18,371 bases of DNA. Origin: 2-12-FULL-43-11 sp035655355 (lineage in GTDB: Bacteria > Patescibacteriota > Minisyncoccia > UBA6257 > Colwellbacteraceae). Every line of letters begins with the position of its first letter. Position 1 is the first letter of the stretch. Positions 1 to 6,841 of this stretch are shown one piece after another. The notes beneath the pieces are model-generated. The model saw only the letters and a list, made by a program, of their open reading frames with translations, searched no databases and was not told the origin of the DNA. The position numbers and the translations under genes were made by a program. Location: assembly GCA_035655355.1 (NCBI GenBank), contig DASRUQ010000009.1:1-18371 (forward strand), given 5' to 3'.

Positions 1-2
1 AT

Positions 3-365
3 CTCTACCAAAACTTCTCAATTCAACGGCCTAGTTTCTATAAGCCTGTTTTTAGTTCCGAAGAGCCTCGTTTTGACGCCTATGCCAAGCCAAAAGCGGC
101 TACAATTGAATTGGGGGGAGGGGAAGTAAAAAAACCATTACCTGCTTCTTTAAAGACCTCTCCCCAACAGGTAAGGGTTGTCCATTACTCCGAGTTTAAA
201 ACCAACGTTGACCCATTCGGCGCCCAACCAACAATCTCCGCCAATCCTGTCCCCGCGGCCACTCCGGCTATATCATCTAACCCAGTTGCGGCGCCAACCC
301 CCCAAGTACCCCCGCCAATTCACTCCAACAACGTCGTTGATCTTAAAGATTTGCCCCTAGAATAG
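3..365 (+). CDS. C-terminal part of an unidentified Pro/Ala-rich protein (5' end outside window)
   Basis: The reading frame is open from the first complete codon of the window to the TAG at 363-365, so this is the tail of a longer gene. No methionine codon lies in the frame; the TTG at 111 is internal. The visible 120 residues hold no recognisable domain. The last 60 are low-complexity, rich in Pro, Ala, Asn and Ser (repeated S-N-P-V type steps), and end with an acidic/leucine-rich tip. Such a tail suggests a flexible exposed segment. It lies 21 bases before the PrgI gene in the same direction, so it is probably part of the same secretion operon. In that position a large membrane component is common in related genomes, but nothing here proves it. 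Confidence 0.6.
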   Translation, partial: LYQNFSIQRPSFYKPVFSSEEPRFDAYAKPKAATIELGGGEVKKPLPASLKTSPQQVRVVHYSEFKTNVDPFGAQPTISANPVPAATPAISSNPVAAPTPQVPPPIHSNNVVDLKDLPLE

Positions 366-386
366 TTCGGTAAACTCACTATAAAA

Positions 387-902
387 ATGCAATTCCAAGT
401 ACCACAATTCATAGAAACCGAAGACAAAATAGTTGGCCCGCTCACTTTCCGCCAATTTATTTATATAGCCATTGGAGCAATTATAAGTTTTGTGCTCTTC
501 TTTGTTCTTCAAGTTTGGCTGTGGCTTATAGTAACTTTTATTTTAATGACTATCAGCGCTTCTTTGGCTTTTATCAAGATCAACGGGAGATCAATGTCAG
601 TCTTCGCCCAATCTACTTTCGGTTACATTTGGAGCCCCAAGGTTTACACCCTAAAACCAAAACCTCAGGAACAGAAAATCGGCGGCGTTAGTCTTAGACC
701 CGCCCCCGCTCAAGCATCTTTTGGCGGTATTAGAAGCCTTTTGGATAAAATGACTACTTATAAAGCTGCTATCCCCAAGAGGGAAAAAACTGTTAACGGC
801 GCCGATTTTGGCATTAGTAAACAGGAAGTCAAACAAAAATACGAAGTTATCCGTAAGATTACCGGCGATAGAGAACTCGGCCGCAGAATTGACTATAGAT
901 AG
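387..902 (+). CDS. PrgI family membrane protein of a type IV secretion-like system
   Basis: This is a 171-residue protein. The N-terminus (M-Q-F-Q-V-P-Q-F-I-E, then a G-P-L-T-F-R-Q-F segment) is the characteristic opening of PrgI family proteins. Two hydrophobic helices follow at about residues 22-42 and 44-66, with the positive stretch K-I-N-G-R after them. The C-terminal 90 residues are soluble and basic and contain W-S-P-K-V-Y. PrgI proteins are small inner-membrane partners encoded next to VirB4-type ATPases in Gram-positive and Patescibacteria conjugation-like loci, and a VirB4 gene follows here after 45 bases. I see no clear Shine-Dalgarno before the ATG. The family call is good; the exact role and substrate are unknown. 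Confidence 0.85.
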   Translation: MQFQVPQFIETEDKIVGPLTFRQFIYIAIGAIISFVLFFVLQVWLWLIVTFILMTISASLAFIKINGRSMSVFAQSTFGYIWSPKVYTLKPKPQEQKIGGVSLRPAPAQASFGGIRSLLDKMTTYKAAIPKREKTVNGADFGISKQEVKQKYEVIRKITGDRELGRRIDYR

Positions 903-905
903 CTG

Positions 906-946
906 TTTATAGTTTTTAGTTTATAGTTTTTAGTTTATAGTTATTG
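906..946 (+). repeat. AT-rich 14-bp tandem repeat between PrgI and VirB4 genes
   Basis: The unit TTTATAGTTTTTAG occurs at 906-919 and 920-933, with a degenerate third copy from 934. It fills almost the whole gap between the PrgI stop and the VirB4 start. There is no terminator or ribosome binding site in it. It could change length by slippage and so alter spacing between the two genes. Confidence 0.8.
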
Positions 947-947
947 T

Positions 948-3317
948 ATGCCAGAAGCTCAGCAATTAGCGCGCGCCCAAGACTTTGTCCAAGTTAAGGA
1001 CATCAAAGAGGGCGTGGTCTTACTAAAAAATGGCGGCCTTAGAAAGGTCGTCTTGGTTGACGGACTTAATTTTGATTTGAAATCGGAAGACGAGCAGAGC
1101 GTTATAACCTTCGCTTATCAGAACTTCTTAAATTCTTTGGACTTCCCAATTCAGATTAACATCCACTCCAGAAAACTTAACGTTGAAGATTATCTGAAGC
1201 GCCTGGACGAACGGCAGGCTAAAGAAGAGAGTGAGCTTCTTAAGACACAGATTGGTGAATATAGAGAATTCATAAGATCTTTTGTTGAATCTAACGCCGT
1301 CATGACTAAAAGCTTCTTCGTAGTTGTACCCTACGATCCAGTCAGTTTACCTTCCCCCAACAGCTCACTCCTACCTAAATTCTTAGGCGGCGGGAAAGCG
1401 GCTCCGGCGCCGGGAGACGAGATTTTGCCGCGAAACAGGGAACAACTCCACCAAAGAGCTGAACAAGTTGTGAGTGGCTTGAGGCAGGTTGGGTTACGCG
1501 CCGTGAGCTTGGAAGACCCCGAGCTCCTGGAACTTTTTTACAATTTCTACAATCCGACGACCATTGAAAAGAAAGAATTAAATAATATAGACCGGAGTAA
1601 TTCCTCCGGAAACGTTGAAGATACGATCGCCCCGGCTTCCTTGGAAATTAATTCCAATTACTTAAGGCTCGGTGATAAATTCGCTAAAAATCTTTTCGTC
1701 TTGGATTATCCCAGGTATTTATCCAGTGGCTGGTTCTCCCCGGTAATTAACCTGCCTGAACTTTGCGATGTTTCTATATTCATAAACCCGGTTGATACCG
1801 CCATTGCTCTCCGAAAACTAAGAAGGAAAGCAACACAACTGGAGTCACAAATGATGTCCAACCAGGATAAGGGATTGGTTAGAGATCCAGCGCTAGAAAC
1901 GGGATTCCAAGACGTAGAGAGTTTAAGAGATTCTCTCCAGCAAGCCACGGAAAAACTTTTTGATGTGGGAGTTTATATGACTATTTATGCCGACTCCGAA
2001 AAAGACTTAAACAGGCTGGAAGCTGAAATAACCAATCTTCTAGACGCCAAACTTATCAATATGAAGCCGGCTAATTTTGAACAAACTAAAGCCTGGTCGT
2101 CAGTCGCGCCGCTCGGGTTGGACAGTATGAATATTTATAACCCGCTAAACTCCGGACCGGTTTCCTCTTTTTTCCCATTTGTTTCCCTGGATCTAACCTC
2201 CGAAGACGGCATTATGTACGGCGTAAACCGCCACAATAATACTCTAGTTATTTTTGACAGATTCTCTCTGGAAAACGCTAATATGGTTGTCTTTGCCAAG
2301 GCCGGCTCAGGCAAATCTTACGCCACTAAATTGGAAGTTATCAGGTCTATGATGATGGGAACCGACATAATTGTAGTTGACCCGGAAAACGAGTATATAC
2401 CAATGGCTAAGGCGATGGGCGGCAGCGTTTTCAAGATTTCATTGGATTCGGAAAACCACATTAATCCTTTTGATGTCCCAACTATCCCGGCGGATGAAGA
2501 ACCAGGCGAAGTCTTAAAAGCCCACATCGTTAACTTAGTAGGACTTCTTAAATTAATGCTTGGAGAAATATCATCCGAAGAGGAAGCTATGCTGGACAGA
2601 GCCGTCACTGAGACTTACGCCTCTCGCGATATGACCGCCGATAAAGACTTTTCTAAGGCCACTCCGCCTCTTCTAGAAGACTTGGAGGCGGTTCTCGCAG
2701 GGATGGAAGGGGGTAAGGGCATGGCTAATCGCCTCTATCGGTTCACTAAGGGTAGTTACGCCGGCTTCACCAACAAGCCCACCAACGTCAATGTGACGAA
2801 CCGCCTGATAGTTTTCTCCATTAGAGACTTGGAAGACGAACTCCGCCCGGTAGCTATGTATATTGTTTTAAACTTTATCTGGAATCTGGTCCGGGCCGAA
2901 CTTAAAAAGAGGATTATGATTATCGATGAAGCCTGGTGGATGATGAAATATCCCGACTCCGCTTCCTTCCTTTTTGGCTTGGCCAAACGGGGCAGAAAAT
3001 ATTACTTAGGCATCTCTACCCTTACTCAGGACGTGGAAGACTTCCTGAATTCACCCTTTGGCAAGCCGATTATCACCAACTCTTCTCTGCAACTGCTCCT
3101 GAAACAAGCTCCAGCCACCATAGATATAACAGCTAAGGCTTTTAACTTAACTGACGTTGAGAAAAACTATCTCTTGGAGTCCGATGTGGGGCAGGGGCTC
3201 TTTATTGCCGGATTGAAGCGGGCCGCCATACAGATTGTGCCGTCTTATTTTGAGGACAAACTCATCACTACCAACCCTCAGGAAATACTTGAGATGAAGA
3301 ACGAGGGCGAAGTATAA
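948..3317 (+). CDS. VirB4-family secretion/conjugation ATPase
   Basis: This is a 789-residue AAA-type ATPase that would energise pilus assembly or DNA/protein transfer at the cytoplasmic face. Walker A is clear (A-G-S-G-K-S, about residues 452-457). Walker B is I-M-I-I-D-E-A-W-W with D660-E661, a form typical of VirB4/TrbE. A later T-L-T-Q-D-V-E-D segment matches the Gln-containing motif of this superfamily. The N-terminal 400 residues match the usual VirB4 N-domain in length and position. The ATG at 948 directly follows the tandem repeat and has no Shine-Dalgarno. It is flanked by PrgI and a pilin, which supports a type IV secretion-like module. VirB4 homologues in Patescibacteria are often called VirB4 or TraC; the substrate cannot be told. 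Confidence 0.92.
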   Translation: MPEAQQLARAQDFVQVKDIKEGVVLLKNGGLRKVVLVDGLNFDLKSEDEQSVITFAYQNFLNSLDFPIQINIHSRKLNVEDYLKRLDERQAKEESELLKTQIGEYREFIRSFVESNAVMTKSFFVVVPYDPVSLPSPNSSLLPKFLGGGKAAPAPGDEILPRNREQLHQRAEQVVSGLRQVGLRAVSLEDPELLELFYNFYNPTTIEKKELNNIDRSNSSGNVEDTIAPASLEINSNYLRLGDKFAKNLFVLDYPRYLSSGWFSPVINLPELCDVSIFINPVDTAIALRKLRRKATQLESQMMSNQDKGLVRDPALETGFQDVESLRDSLQQATEKLFDVGVYMTIYADSEKDLNRLEAEITNLLDAKLINMKPANFEQTKAWSSVAPLGLDSMNIYNPLNSGPVSSFFPFVSLDLTSEDGIMYGVNRHNNTLVIFDRFSLENANMVVFAKAGSGKSYATKLEVIRSMMMGTDIIVVDPENEYIPMAKAMGGSVFKISLDSENHINPFDVPTIPADEEPGEVLKAHIVNLVGLLKLMLGEISSEEEAMLDRAVTETYASRDMTADKDFSKATPPLLEDLEAVLAGMEGGKGMANRLYRFTKGSYAGFTNKPTNVNVTNRLIVFSIRDLEDELRPVAMYIVLNFIWNLVRAELKKRIMIIDEAWWMMKYPDSASFLFGLAKRGRKYYLGISTLTQDVEDFLNSPFGKPIITNSSLQLLLKQAPATIDITAKAFNLTDVEKNYLLESDVGQGLFIAGLKRAAIQIVPSYFEDKLITTNPQEILEMKNEGEV

Positions 3318-3326
3318 TATTGTCAT

Positions 3327-3626
3327 ATGTTTATTAACACAGTTTTAGCTGAGGCCAACACTTCGGAAGTTGTGAGTACTTTTTCCGGCACCGATATTAT
3401 CGGTAGTTTTAGCATTAACGATATTTTCACCTGGGCTATAGGAGTTGGTGGAATGTTGGCTCTGGGAATATTTATATATGCCGGCATACTATACATAGCT
3501 TCGGCCGGCAACCCCTCTAGGCAACAGGATGCCACAGAATGGATTTGGGCCGCCGTTTACGGCTTACTGCTTTTAGCCACCGGCTGGATCATACTTAACA
3601 TTATCAATCCCGCCATTCTAAAATAA
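3327..3626 (+). CDS. Small TrbC/VirB2-like pilin
   Basis: This 99-residue protein has a short N-terminal segment followed by two strongly hydrophobic helices, about residues 34-58 (W-A-I-G-V-G-G-M-L-A-L-G-I-F) and 72-94. They are joined by a short polar loop, A-G-N-P-S-R-Q-Q-D-A. That hairpin layout is typical of VirB2/TrbC pilins and of the pilin-like proteins placed after VirB4 in Patescibacteria. The ATG lies 9 bases after the VirB4 stop, so the two are almost certainly cotranscribed. It is convergent with khpB; only 14 bases separate the stops and no hairpin terminator is visible there. The family call rests on layout, size and context, not on a catalytic motif. Confidence 0.75.
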   Translation: MFINTVLAEANTSEVVSTFSGTDIIGSFSINDIFTWAIGVGGMLALGIFIYAGILYIASAGNPSRQQDATEWIWAAVYGLLLLATGWIILNIINPAILK

Positions 3627-3640
3627 GAACGGAGTAATAT

Positions 3641-4078
3641 CTATTCTATATTTGAGGCTCTCACTACTACATAGCGATCTTTGTCGTTGCCAACGCTTTC
3701 CGTGGTAACGTCCGGTCTTACCGAAAGTTCGGCGTGTATTATCCTTCTCTCGTAGGCGTTCATCGCCGGCAAATTAACTGCTTCTTTAGTCGCCACCGCG
3801 CGTCTCGCCGCGGCTCTGGCAAGCTCCAGAATTAATCTCTCCCTTTCTTTACGATAGCCATTAACATCAACCAGCACCGGATAGACATCGTGCTTCTTGG
3901 CTAATAACCTTATGACTCTGTTTAAGTTAAGAACTAGGCTGGGAAGTCTTTCCGGCGTTAAAGTCGGGTCTTCTAATGTCAGGGAAATAACTTTATTCCC
4001 ACTGTCTATCTCTATGGAAAAGTTGGTGAACCCCATTAAACCAACTAATTTATTAAGCTGTTCCTTTAGATTCTCCAT
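3641..4078 (-). CDS. khpB: KhpB/Jag-type RNA-binding protein (KH + R3H)
   Basis: This is a 145-residue protein. Residues about 1-72 look like the KH-type fold of Jag. The R3H part follows at about 75-145, containing R-K-E-R-E-R-L, a long basic helix R-A-A-A-R-R-A-V, and the motif E-R-R-I-I-H (R-x-x-x-H). The separate N-terminal Jag-N domain found in Firmicutes is absent, so this is a minimal form. Jag/KhpB proteins bind RNA and influence cell-wall growth; they are nearly always encoded beside yidC, as here. The start overlaps the end of yidC by 26 bases, pointing to translational coupling at the end of the rpmH-rnpA-yidC-khpB operon. Confidence 0.88.
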   Translation of the reverse strand: MENLKEQLNKLVGLMGFTNFSIEIDSGNKVISLTLEDPTLTPERLPSLVLNLNRVIRLLAKKHDVYPVLVDVNGYRKERERLILELARAAARRAVATKEAVNLPAMNAYERRIIHAELSVRPDVTTESVGNDKDRYVVVRASNIE

Positions 4079-4772
4079 GTTTAAAAGCTTTATTTATGAT
4101 AACCTGTTGGACCGCCGAAAAAATAGTAGTGGCTATCCAGTAAAGGGCGATGGCCGCGGGCAGGCTCCAAAGCACTACAACGGTTATAAACGGGGCGACG
4201 TAAACCAAACTTCTGCCAATGCGCTCTGCGTCGGTCTGGGTCTCTCCTGGCTTAAGTTTCGCTATAGAGAGCTTGGACTGGAAATACTGAGCCACGGCCG
4301 CTAGTCCGGTTAGAAGTAGGCTAGCCTTAGTTAAATCTAGTAAACCAAAAAAGGTGTGATTTATTATCTCTGGCCTCGGCACAAAAGAATATAGAGAATT
4401 CAAAGACTCAACTGTAATCCCCGCCCTGAAAATGCTGAAGAGCGCGATGAGAATCGGCAATTGAATTAAAATCAGAACCAAGGGCAAAGCCGGATTGGCT
4501 TTGTGTTCTGAATATAAATTAAGTATCGCTTTGGTTTGGGCTTCTTTATTATCTTTATGTTTATCCTGAATCTTTTTAATGTGGGGTTGCAAAGCTTGCT
4601 GAATTTTCTGCTGTCGGAGCGATTCATGAAATACCGGGAAGAGTAATAGCCTGATTAAAATAGTTAAAAATATTATTGCTAGCCCCAAGTCTTGCAGGGC
4701 CACCGAGTCGTAAAGAATTACGAGAATGTTGAAAAGGGGGTTATATAGAACTGTGTTGAATAATTCCACCAT
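4053..4772 (-). CDS. yidC: YidC/Oxa1 membrane protein insertase (short form)
   Basis: The protein is about 239 residues. It inserts and folds membrane proteins, alone or with SecYEG. The first helix region carries the conserved arginine in T-I-L-I-R-L-L-L-F-P. A cytoplasmic charged loop rich in Lys and Gln follows (K-I-Q-Q-A-L-Q-P-H-I-K-K), then several hydrophobic helices, including P-F-I-T-V-V-V-L-W and A-I-A-L-Y-W. There is no large periplasmic P1 domain and no lipobox, so it is the short Oxa1-like type. I chose the ATG at 4772 over a TTG 9 bases upstream, because M-V-E-L-F-N-T-V-L-Y-N-P-L is the usual opening. The start lies inside the end of rnpA (32-base overlap). Confidence 0.93.
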   Translation of the reverse strand: MVELFNTVLYNPLFNILVILYDSVALQDLGLAIIFLTILIRLLLFPVFHESLRQQKIQQALQPHIKKIQDKHKDNKEAQTKAILNLYSEHKANPALPLVLILIQLPILIALFSIFRAGITVESLNSLYSFVPRPEIINHTFFGLLDLTKASLLLTGLAAVAQYFQSKLSIAKLKPGETQTDAERIGRSLVYVAPFITVVVLWSLPAAIALYWIATTIFSAVQQVIINKAFKHGESKGTA

Positions 4773-5082
4773 AATTTTCAAGAGAAACTTTTAGTTCCTC
4801 TCTTGTAAGAGCCATAATAGGAGTTTTTGTGATTATAAGCAAATCTACTCCCCTCTTGGTGGTTTTGTTTTTTATTACTTCGGCAAGGCAAGAAAAAAAT
4901 TGCCGTCTTAGGTAATTTCTTTTAACCGAGCTTGGAGAAACGTGTTTATTAATTAAAATTCCTAAACGGATATGTTTAAGATTGTTCTCGTGAGCTTTCA
5001 CAGTAACGAAGCGGTCGTTAAAAACTGTTTTTGCCCCCCTAGGAAAGCTTTGAACCGGAGCCTTAAGCTTTTTGGGCAACAT
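4741..5082 (-). CDS. rnpA: Ribonuclease P protein component
   Basis: This 113-residue basic protein is the partner of RNase P RNA in 5' maturation of tRNA. The signature basic helix K-R-N-Y-L-R-R-Q-F is present at about residues 54-62, preceded by G-I-L-I-N-K-H-V. The N-terminus M-L-P-K-K and the R-F-V-T-V-K strand also fit the family. Its ATG starts immediately after the TAA of rpmH with no gap, and its end overlaps yidC. The RNase P RNA itself is not in this window. Confidence 0.93.
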   Translation of the reverse strand: MLPKKLKAPVQSFPRGAKTVFNDRFVTVKAHENNLKHIRLGILINKHVSPSSVKRNYLRRQFFSCLAEVIKNKTTKRGVDLLIITKTPIMALTREELKVSLENYGGIIQHSSI

Positions 5083-5217
5083 TTAGAGAGCGACTCTCTT
5101 TCTGCCTTTAGCCCTGCGGCTCTTTAAAACTTTTCTGCCGCCAGCGCTCCTTTTTCTCTTTAAGAAGCCGTGCGACCTGGCTCTTTTACGCTTTTTAGGT
5201 TGATATGTTACTGACAT
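5083..5217 (-). CDS. rpmH: 50S ribosomal protein L34 (bL34)
   Basis: Translating the minus strand gives a 44-residue very basic protein beginning M-S-V-T-Y-Q-P-K-K-R-K-R and containing S-H-G-F-L-K-R, with A-K-G-R-K-R near the end. This is the classic bL34 sequence and length. Its TAA is directly followed by the rnpA ATG. An in-frame ATG 9 bases upstream (5226) is rejected because it overlaps a perfect TATAAT -10 box. With that promoter, transcription should begin at about the chosen ATG, giving a leaderless mRNA. It is the first gene of the rpmH-rnpA-yidC-khpB operon. Confidence 0.96.
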   Translation of the reverse strand: MSVTYQPKKRKRARSHGFLKRKRSAGGRKVLKSRRAKGRKRVAL

Positions 5218-5224
5218 ATGTCTC

Positions 5225-5253
5225 ATTATATTCACTTATCCACAGTTAATCAA
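5225..5253 (-). promoter_or_regulatory. Promoter of rpmH operon (predicts leaderless mRNA)
   Basis: On the minus strand, TTGATT (5248-5253) is followed by a 17-base spacer and a perfect TATAAT (5225-5230). The expected start point, about 7 bases downstream, is at 5218-5217, which is the rpmH ATG itself. A consensus DnaA box lies within the spacer. Confidence 0.75.
5236..5244 (+). promoter_or_regulatory. Consensus DnaA box upstream of dnaA
   Basis: TTATCCACA matches the bacterial DnaA box exactly. It sits between the -35 and -10 of the rpmH promoter and upstream of dnaA. A second near match on the other strand (ATATCCACA read in reverse, 5268-5276) lies right at the -35 of the dnaA promoter. 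This fits autoregulation by DnaA or an origin sub-region. Confidence 0.75.
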
Positions 5254-5276
5254 CAGTTTGGGTCCATTGTGGATAT

Positions 5277-5304
5277 TTGACTATATGCTGGCTACACATA
5301 GAAT
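5277..5304 (+). promoter_or_regulatory. Promoter of dnaA (predicts leaderless mRNA)
   Basis: TTGACT (5277-5282), a 16-base spacer and TAGAAT (5299-5304) form a good sigma70-type promoter. The start point would fall at about 5311-5312, the A of the dnaA ATG. The DnaA-box-like site at 5268-5276 touches the -35 element. Confidence 0.7.
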
Positions 5305-5311
5305 TAGAACG

Positions 5312-6667
5312 ATGAGAAATGAAGAGCTGTGGCAATCGGTATTATCAGAAGTTGAACTTCAGGTTTCCAGAGCTAATTTCCTTACCTGGTTAAAGAACAG
5401 CCGCTTGATAGAAAGTAATGATGAGGCTATCGTCATCGCTCTTCCTAATCACTTCGCCAAGGAGTGGGTGGAAAGTAAATATGATAAATTAATCCTTGGT
5501 ATCGTCAGAAATTTTATTGCTTCCGTAAAAAAAGTTGAATATACCGTAGAAGGGGGTATGTCTAAACCGCCAGCTCAACGAACTCGCGCCTTAGTTAGCG
5601 AAAAACAACTTTCCATAGAAGAATTTAAAGTTGATCCAGATACTAATCTTAATCCCAGATATTCTTTAAGTTCTTTTGTGGTTGGTTCTTCTAATGAATT
5701 AGCTTACGCCGCGGCTTCAGCTATCATCCAAAGCGTGGGGACGAAATATAACCCGCTTTTTATTTATGGCGGGGTTGGTTTGGGTAAAACTCACTTAATC
5801 CAGGGTGTGGGAAACGAAATTAAAATATTTCACAAAAATAAAATTAAGGTTAAATATGTGACCTCAGAGAAATTTACCAACGACGTTGTTTGGGCAATAA
5901 GAAATAAACGAACCGAGGATATTAAAAGCGCTTACCGCCATATTGATGTTTTAATCGTTGATGATATTCAATTTATCGGCGGCAAAGAAAAAACCGAAGA
6001 AGAATTTTTCCATACTTTTAACGCTCTCTATGAAAACAATAAACAAATAATTATTTCTTCAGACCGTCCCCCAAAATCCATTCCTATCCTTGAAGAAAGG
6101 CTCCGCTCGCGCTTTGAAAGTGGGATGATAGCCGACGTCGGCTTCCCTGACTATGAGACCAGAGTGGCTATTATTAAGAACAAAATCCAGGAAAAGGGCG
6201 CTTCCCTAAACGACGAATGTGTTGATTTAATAGCCAAGAAAATTTCCAAAAGCATACGTGAAATAGAGGGTATTTTAAACAAAGTCGTCTTTTATCAAAA
6301 TAACTACCAAAAGCCGGTTTCTATAGCTCATATTGAAAAAATAGTCTCTGAAATTGGAGAAAAAGATAGAATTAATATTAATCCAAACCAGATTATTAAG
6401 GCTGTCTCTAGTTTTTTTGAGATTTCTCCCAGTGACCTAACCGGTAAATCAAGAAATAAAGAGTTTATAGAACCTAGGCAGATAGCTATGTATCTTTTAA
6501 GAGATATGTTGGATATGTCTTACCCTTATATAGCTAATAAAATCGGCAAAAGAGATCACACTACGGTTATCTACGCTTATAAAAAGTTAAATAAGGACTT
6601 AGATCAAAATAATTCCTTAACCGAGAAGCTTAATGAAATTAAAGAGCTTGTGAATAAGATGGGGTAA
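5312..6667 (+). CDS. dnaA: Chromosomal replication initiator DnaA
   Basis: The 451-residue protein binds DnaA boxes at oriC and opens DNA for helicase loading. Domain I opens with E-E-L-W-Q-S-V-L-S-E-V. A short linker follows, then the AAA+ domain with Walker A (G-V-G-L-G-K-T, about 154-160), Walker B V-L-I-V-D-D-I-Q-F, sensor S-S-D-R-P-P, and arginine finger region L-R-S-R-F-E-S-G. The C-terminal helix-turn-helix has the DnaA signature G-K-R-D-H-T-T-V-I-Y-A. I chose the ATG at 5312. Starts at TTG 5258 or ATG 5285 would put a promoter and a DnaA box inside the gene and add residues without similarity to DnaA. No Shine-Dalgarno is present, as expected for a leaderless message. Confidence 0.96.
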   Translation: MRNEELWQSVLSEVELQVSRANFLTWLKNSRLIESNDEAIVIALPNHFAKEWVESKYDKLILGIVRNFIASVKKVEYTVEGGMSKPPAQRTRALVSEKQLSIEEFKVDPDTNLNPRYSLSSFVVGSSNELAYAAASAIIQSVGTKYNPLFIYGGVGLGKTHLIQGVGNEIKIFHKNKIKVKYVTSEKFTNDVVWAIRNKRTEDIKSAYRHIDVLIVDDIQFIGGKEKTEEEFFHTFNALYENNKQIIISSDRPPKSIPILEERLRSRFESGMIADVGFPDYETRVAIIKNKIQEKGASLNDECVDLIAKKISKSIREIEGILNKVVFYQNNYQKPVSIAHIEKIVSEIGEKDRININPNQIIKAVSSFFEISPSDLTGKSRNKEFIEPRQIAMYLLRDMLDMSYPYIANKIGKRDHTTVIYAYKKLNKDLDQNNSLTEKLNEIKELVNKMG

Positions 6668-6841
6668 GCTGTTGATATTCTGTTGAGTGATTTTAGACTT
6701 TTAGAAGTTTATAATTAATTCAGTGGATAACCGTTGCCTCTATCCATAAGTTATCAACTTTATAAAAATCCAATTAAGCTATATAAATAAAAGATTAATT
6801 AAATATTTACTAAATTATCCACAACCCTAACTACTACAACA
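6668..6841. other. oriC: Probable origin of replication (oriC), dnaA-dnaN intergenic region
   Basis: This 174-base gap holds a consensus DnaA box TTATCCACA (6825-6833, +), a near-consensus reverse box at 6722-6730 (AGTGGATAA), and weaker sites CTATCCATA (6740-6748) and TTATCAACT (6751-6759). Between them, about 6755-6825 is extremely AT-rich (runs such as TATAAATAAAAG and TTAATTAAATATTTA), suitable as a DNA unwinding element. Position between dnaA and dnaN is the commonest bacterial origin site. The upstream dnaA boxes may belong to a bipartite origin. No separate dnaN promoter could be assigned with confidence. Confidence 0.7.

Noticed and set aside
111..365. Complete 84-residue gene starting at 111
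   Set aside because: The frame is open all the way to the window start and 111 is a TTG, so this is the end of a longer gene.
3618..3650. Terminator between the convergent pilin and khpB genes
   Set aside because: No hairpin with a T tract is visible in the short gap.
3897..4304. Plus-strand open frame of 135 codons opposite khpB/yidC
   Set aside because: It lies across two well-supported minus-strand genes and encodes no recognisable protein.
5224..5226. Alternative rpmH start three codons upstream
   Set aside because: The ATG overlaps the TATAAT -10 box of the promoter, so it would not be in the transcript.
5258..5311. Longer dnaA starting at TTG 5258 or ATG 5285
   Set aside because: The extension contains a DnaA-box-like site and a good promoter, and its residues do not resemble DnaA; the ATG at 5312 fits both promoter and protein.
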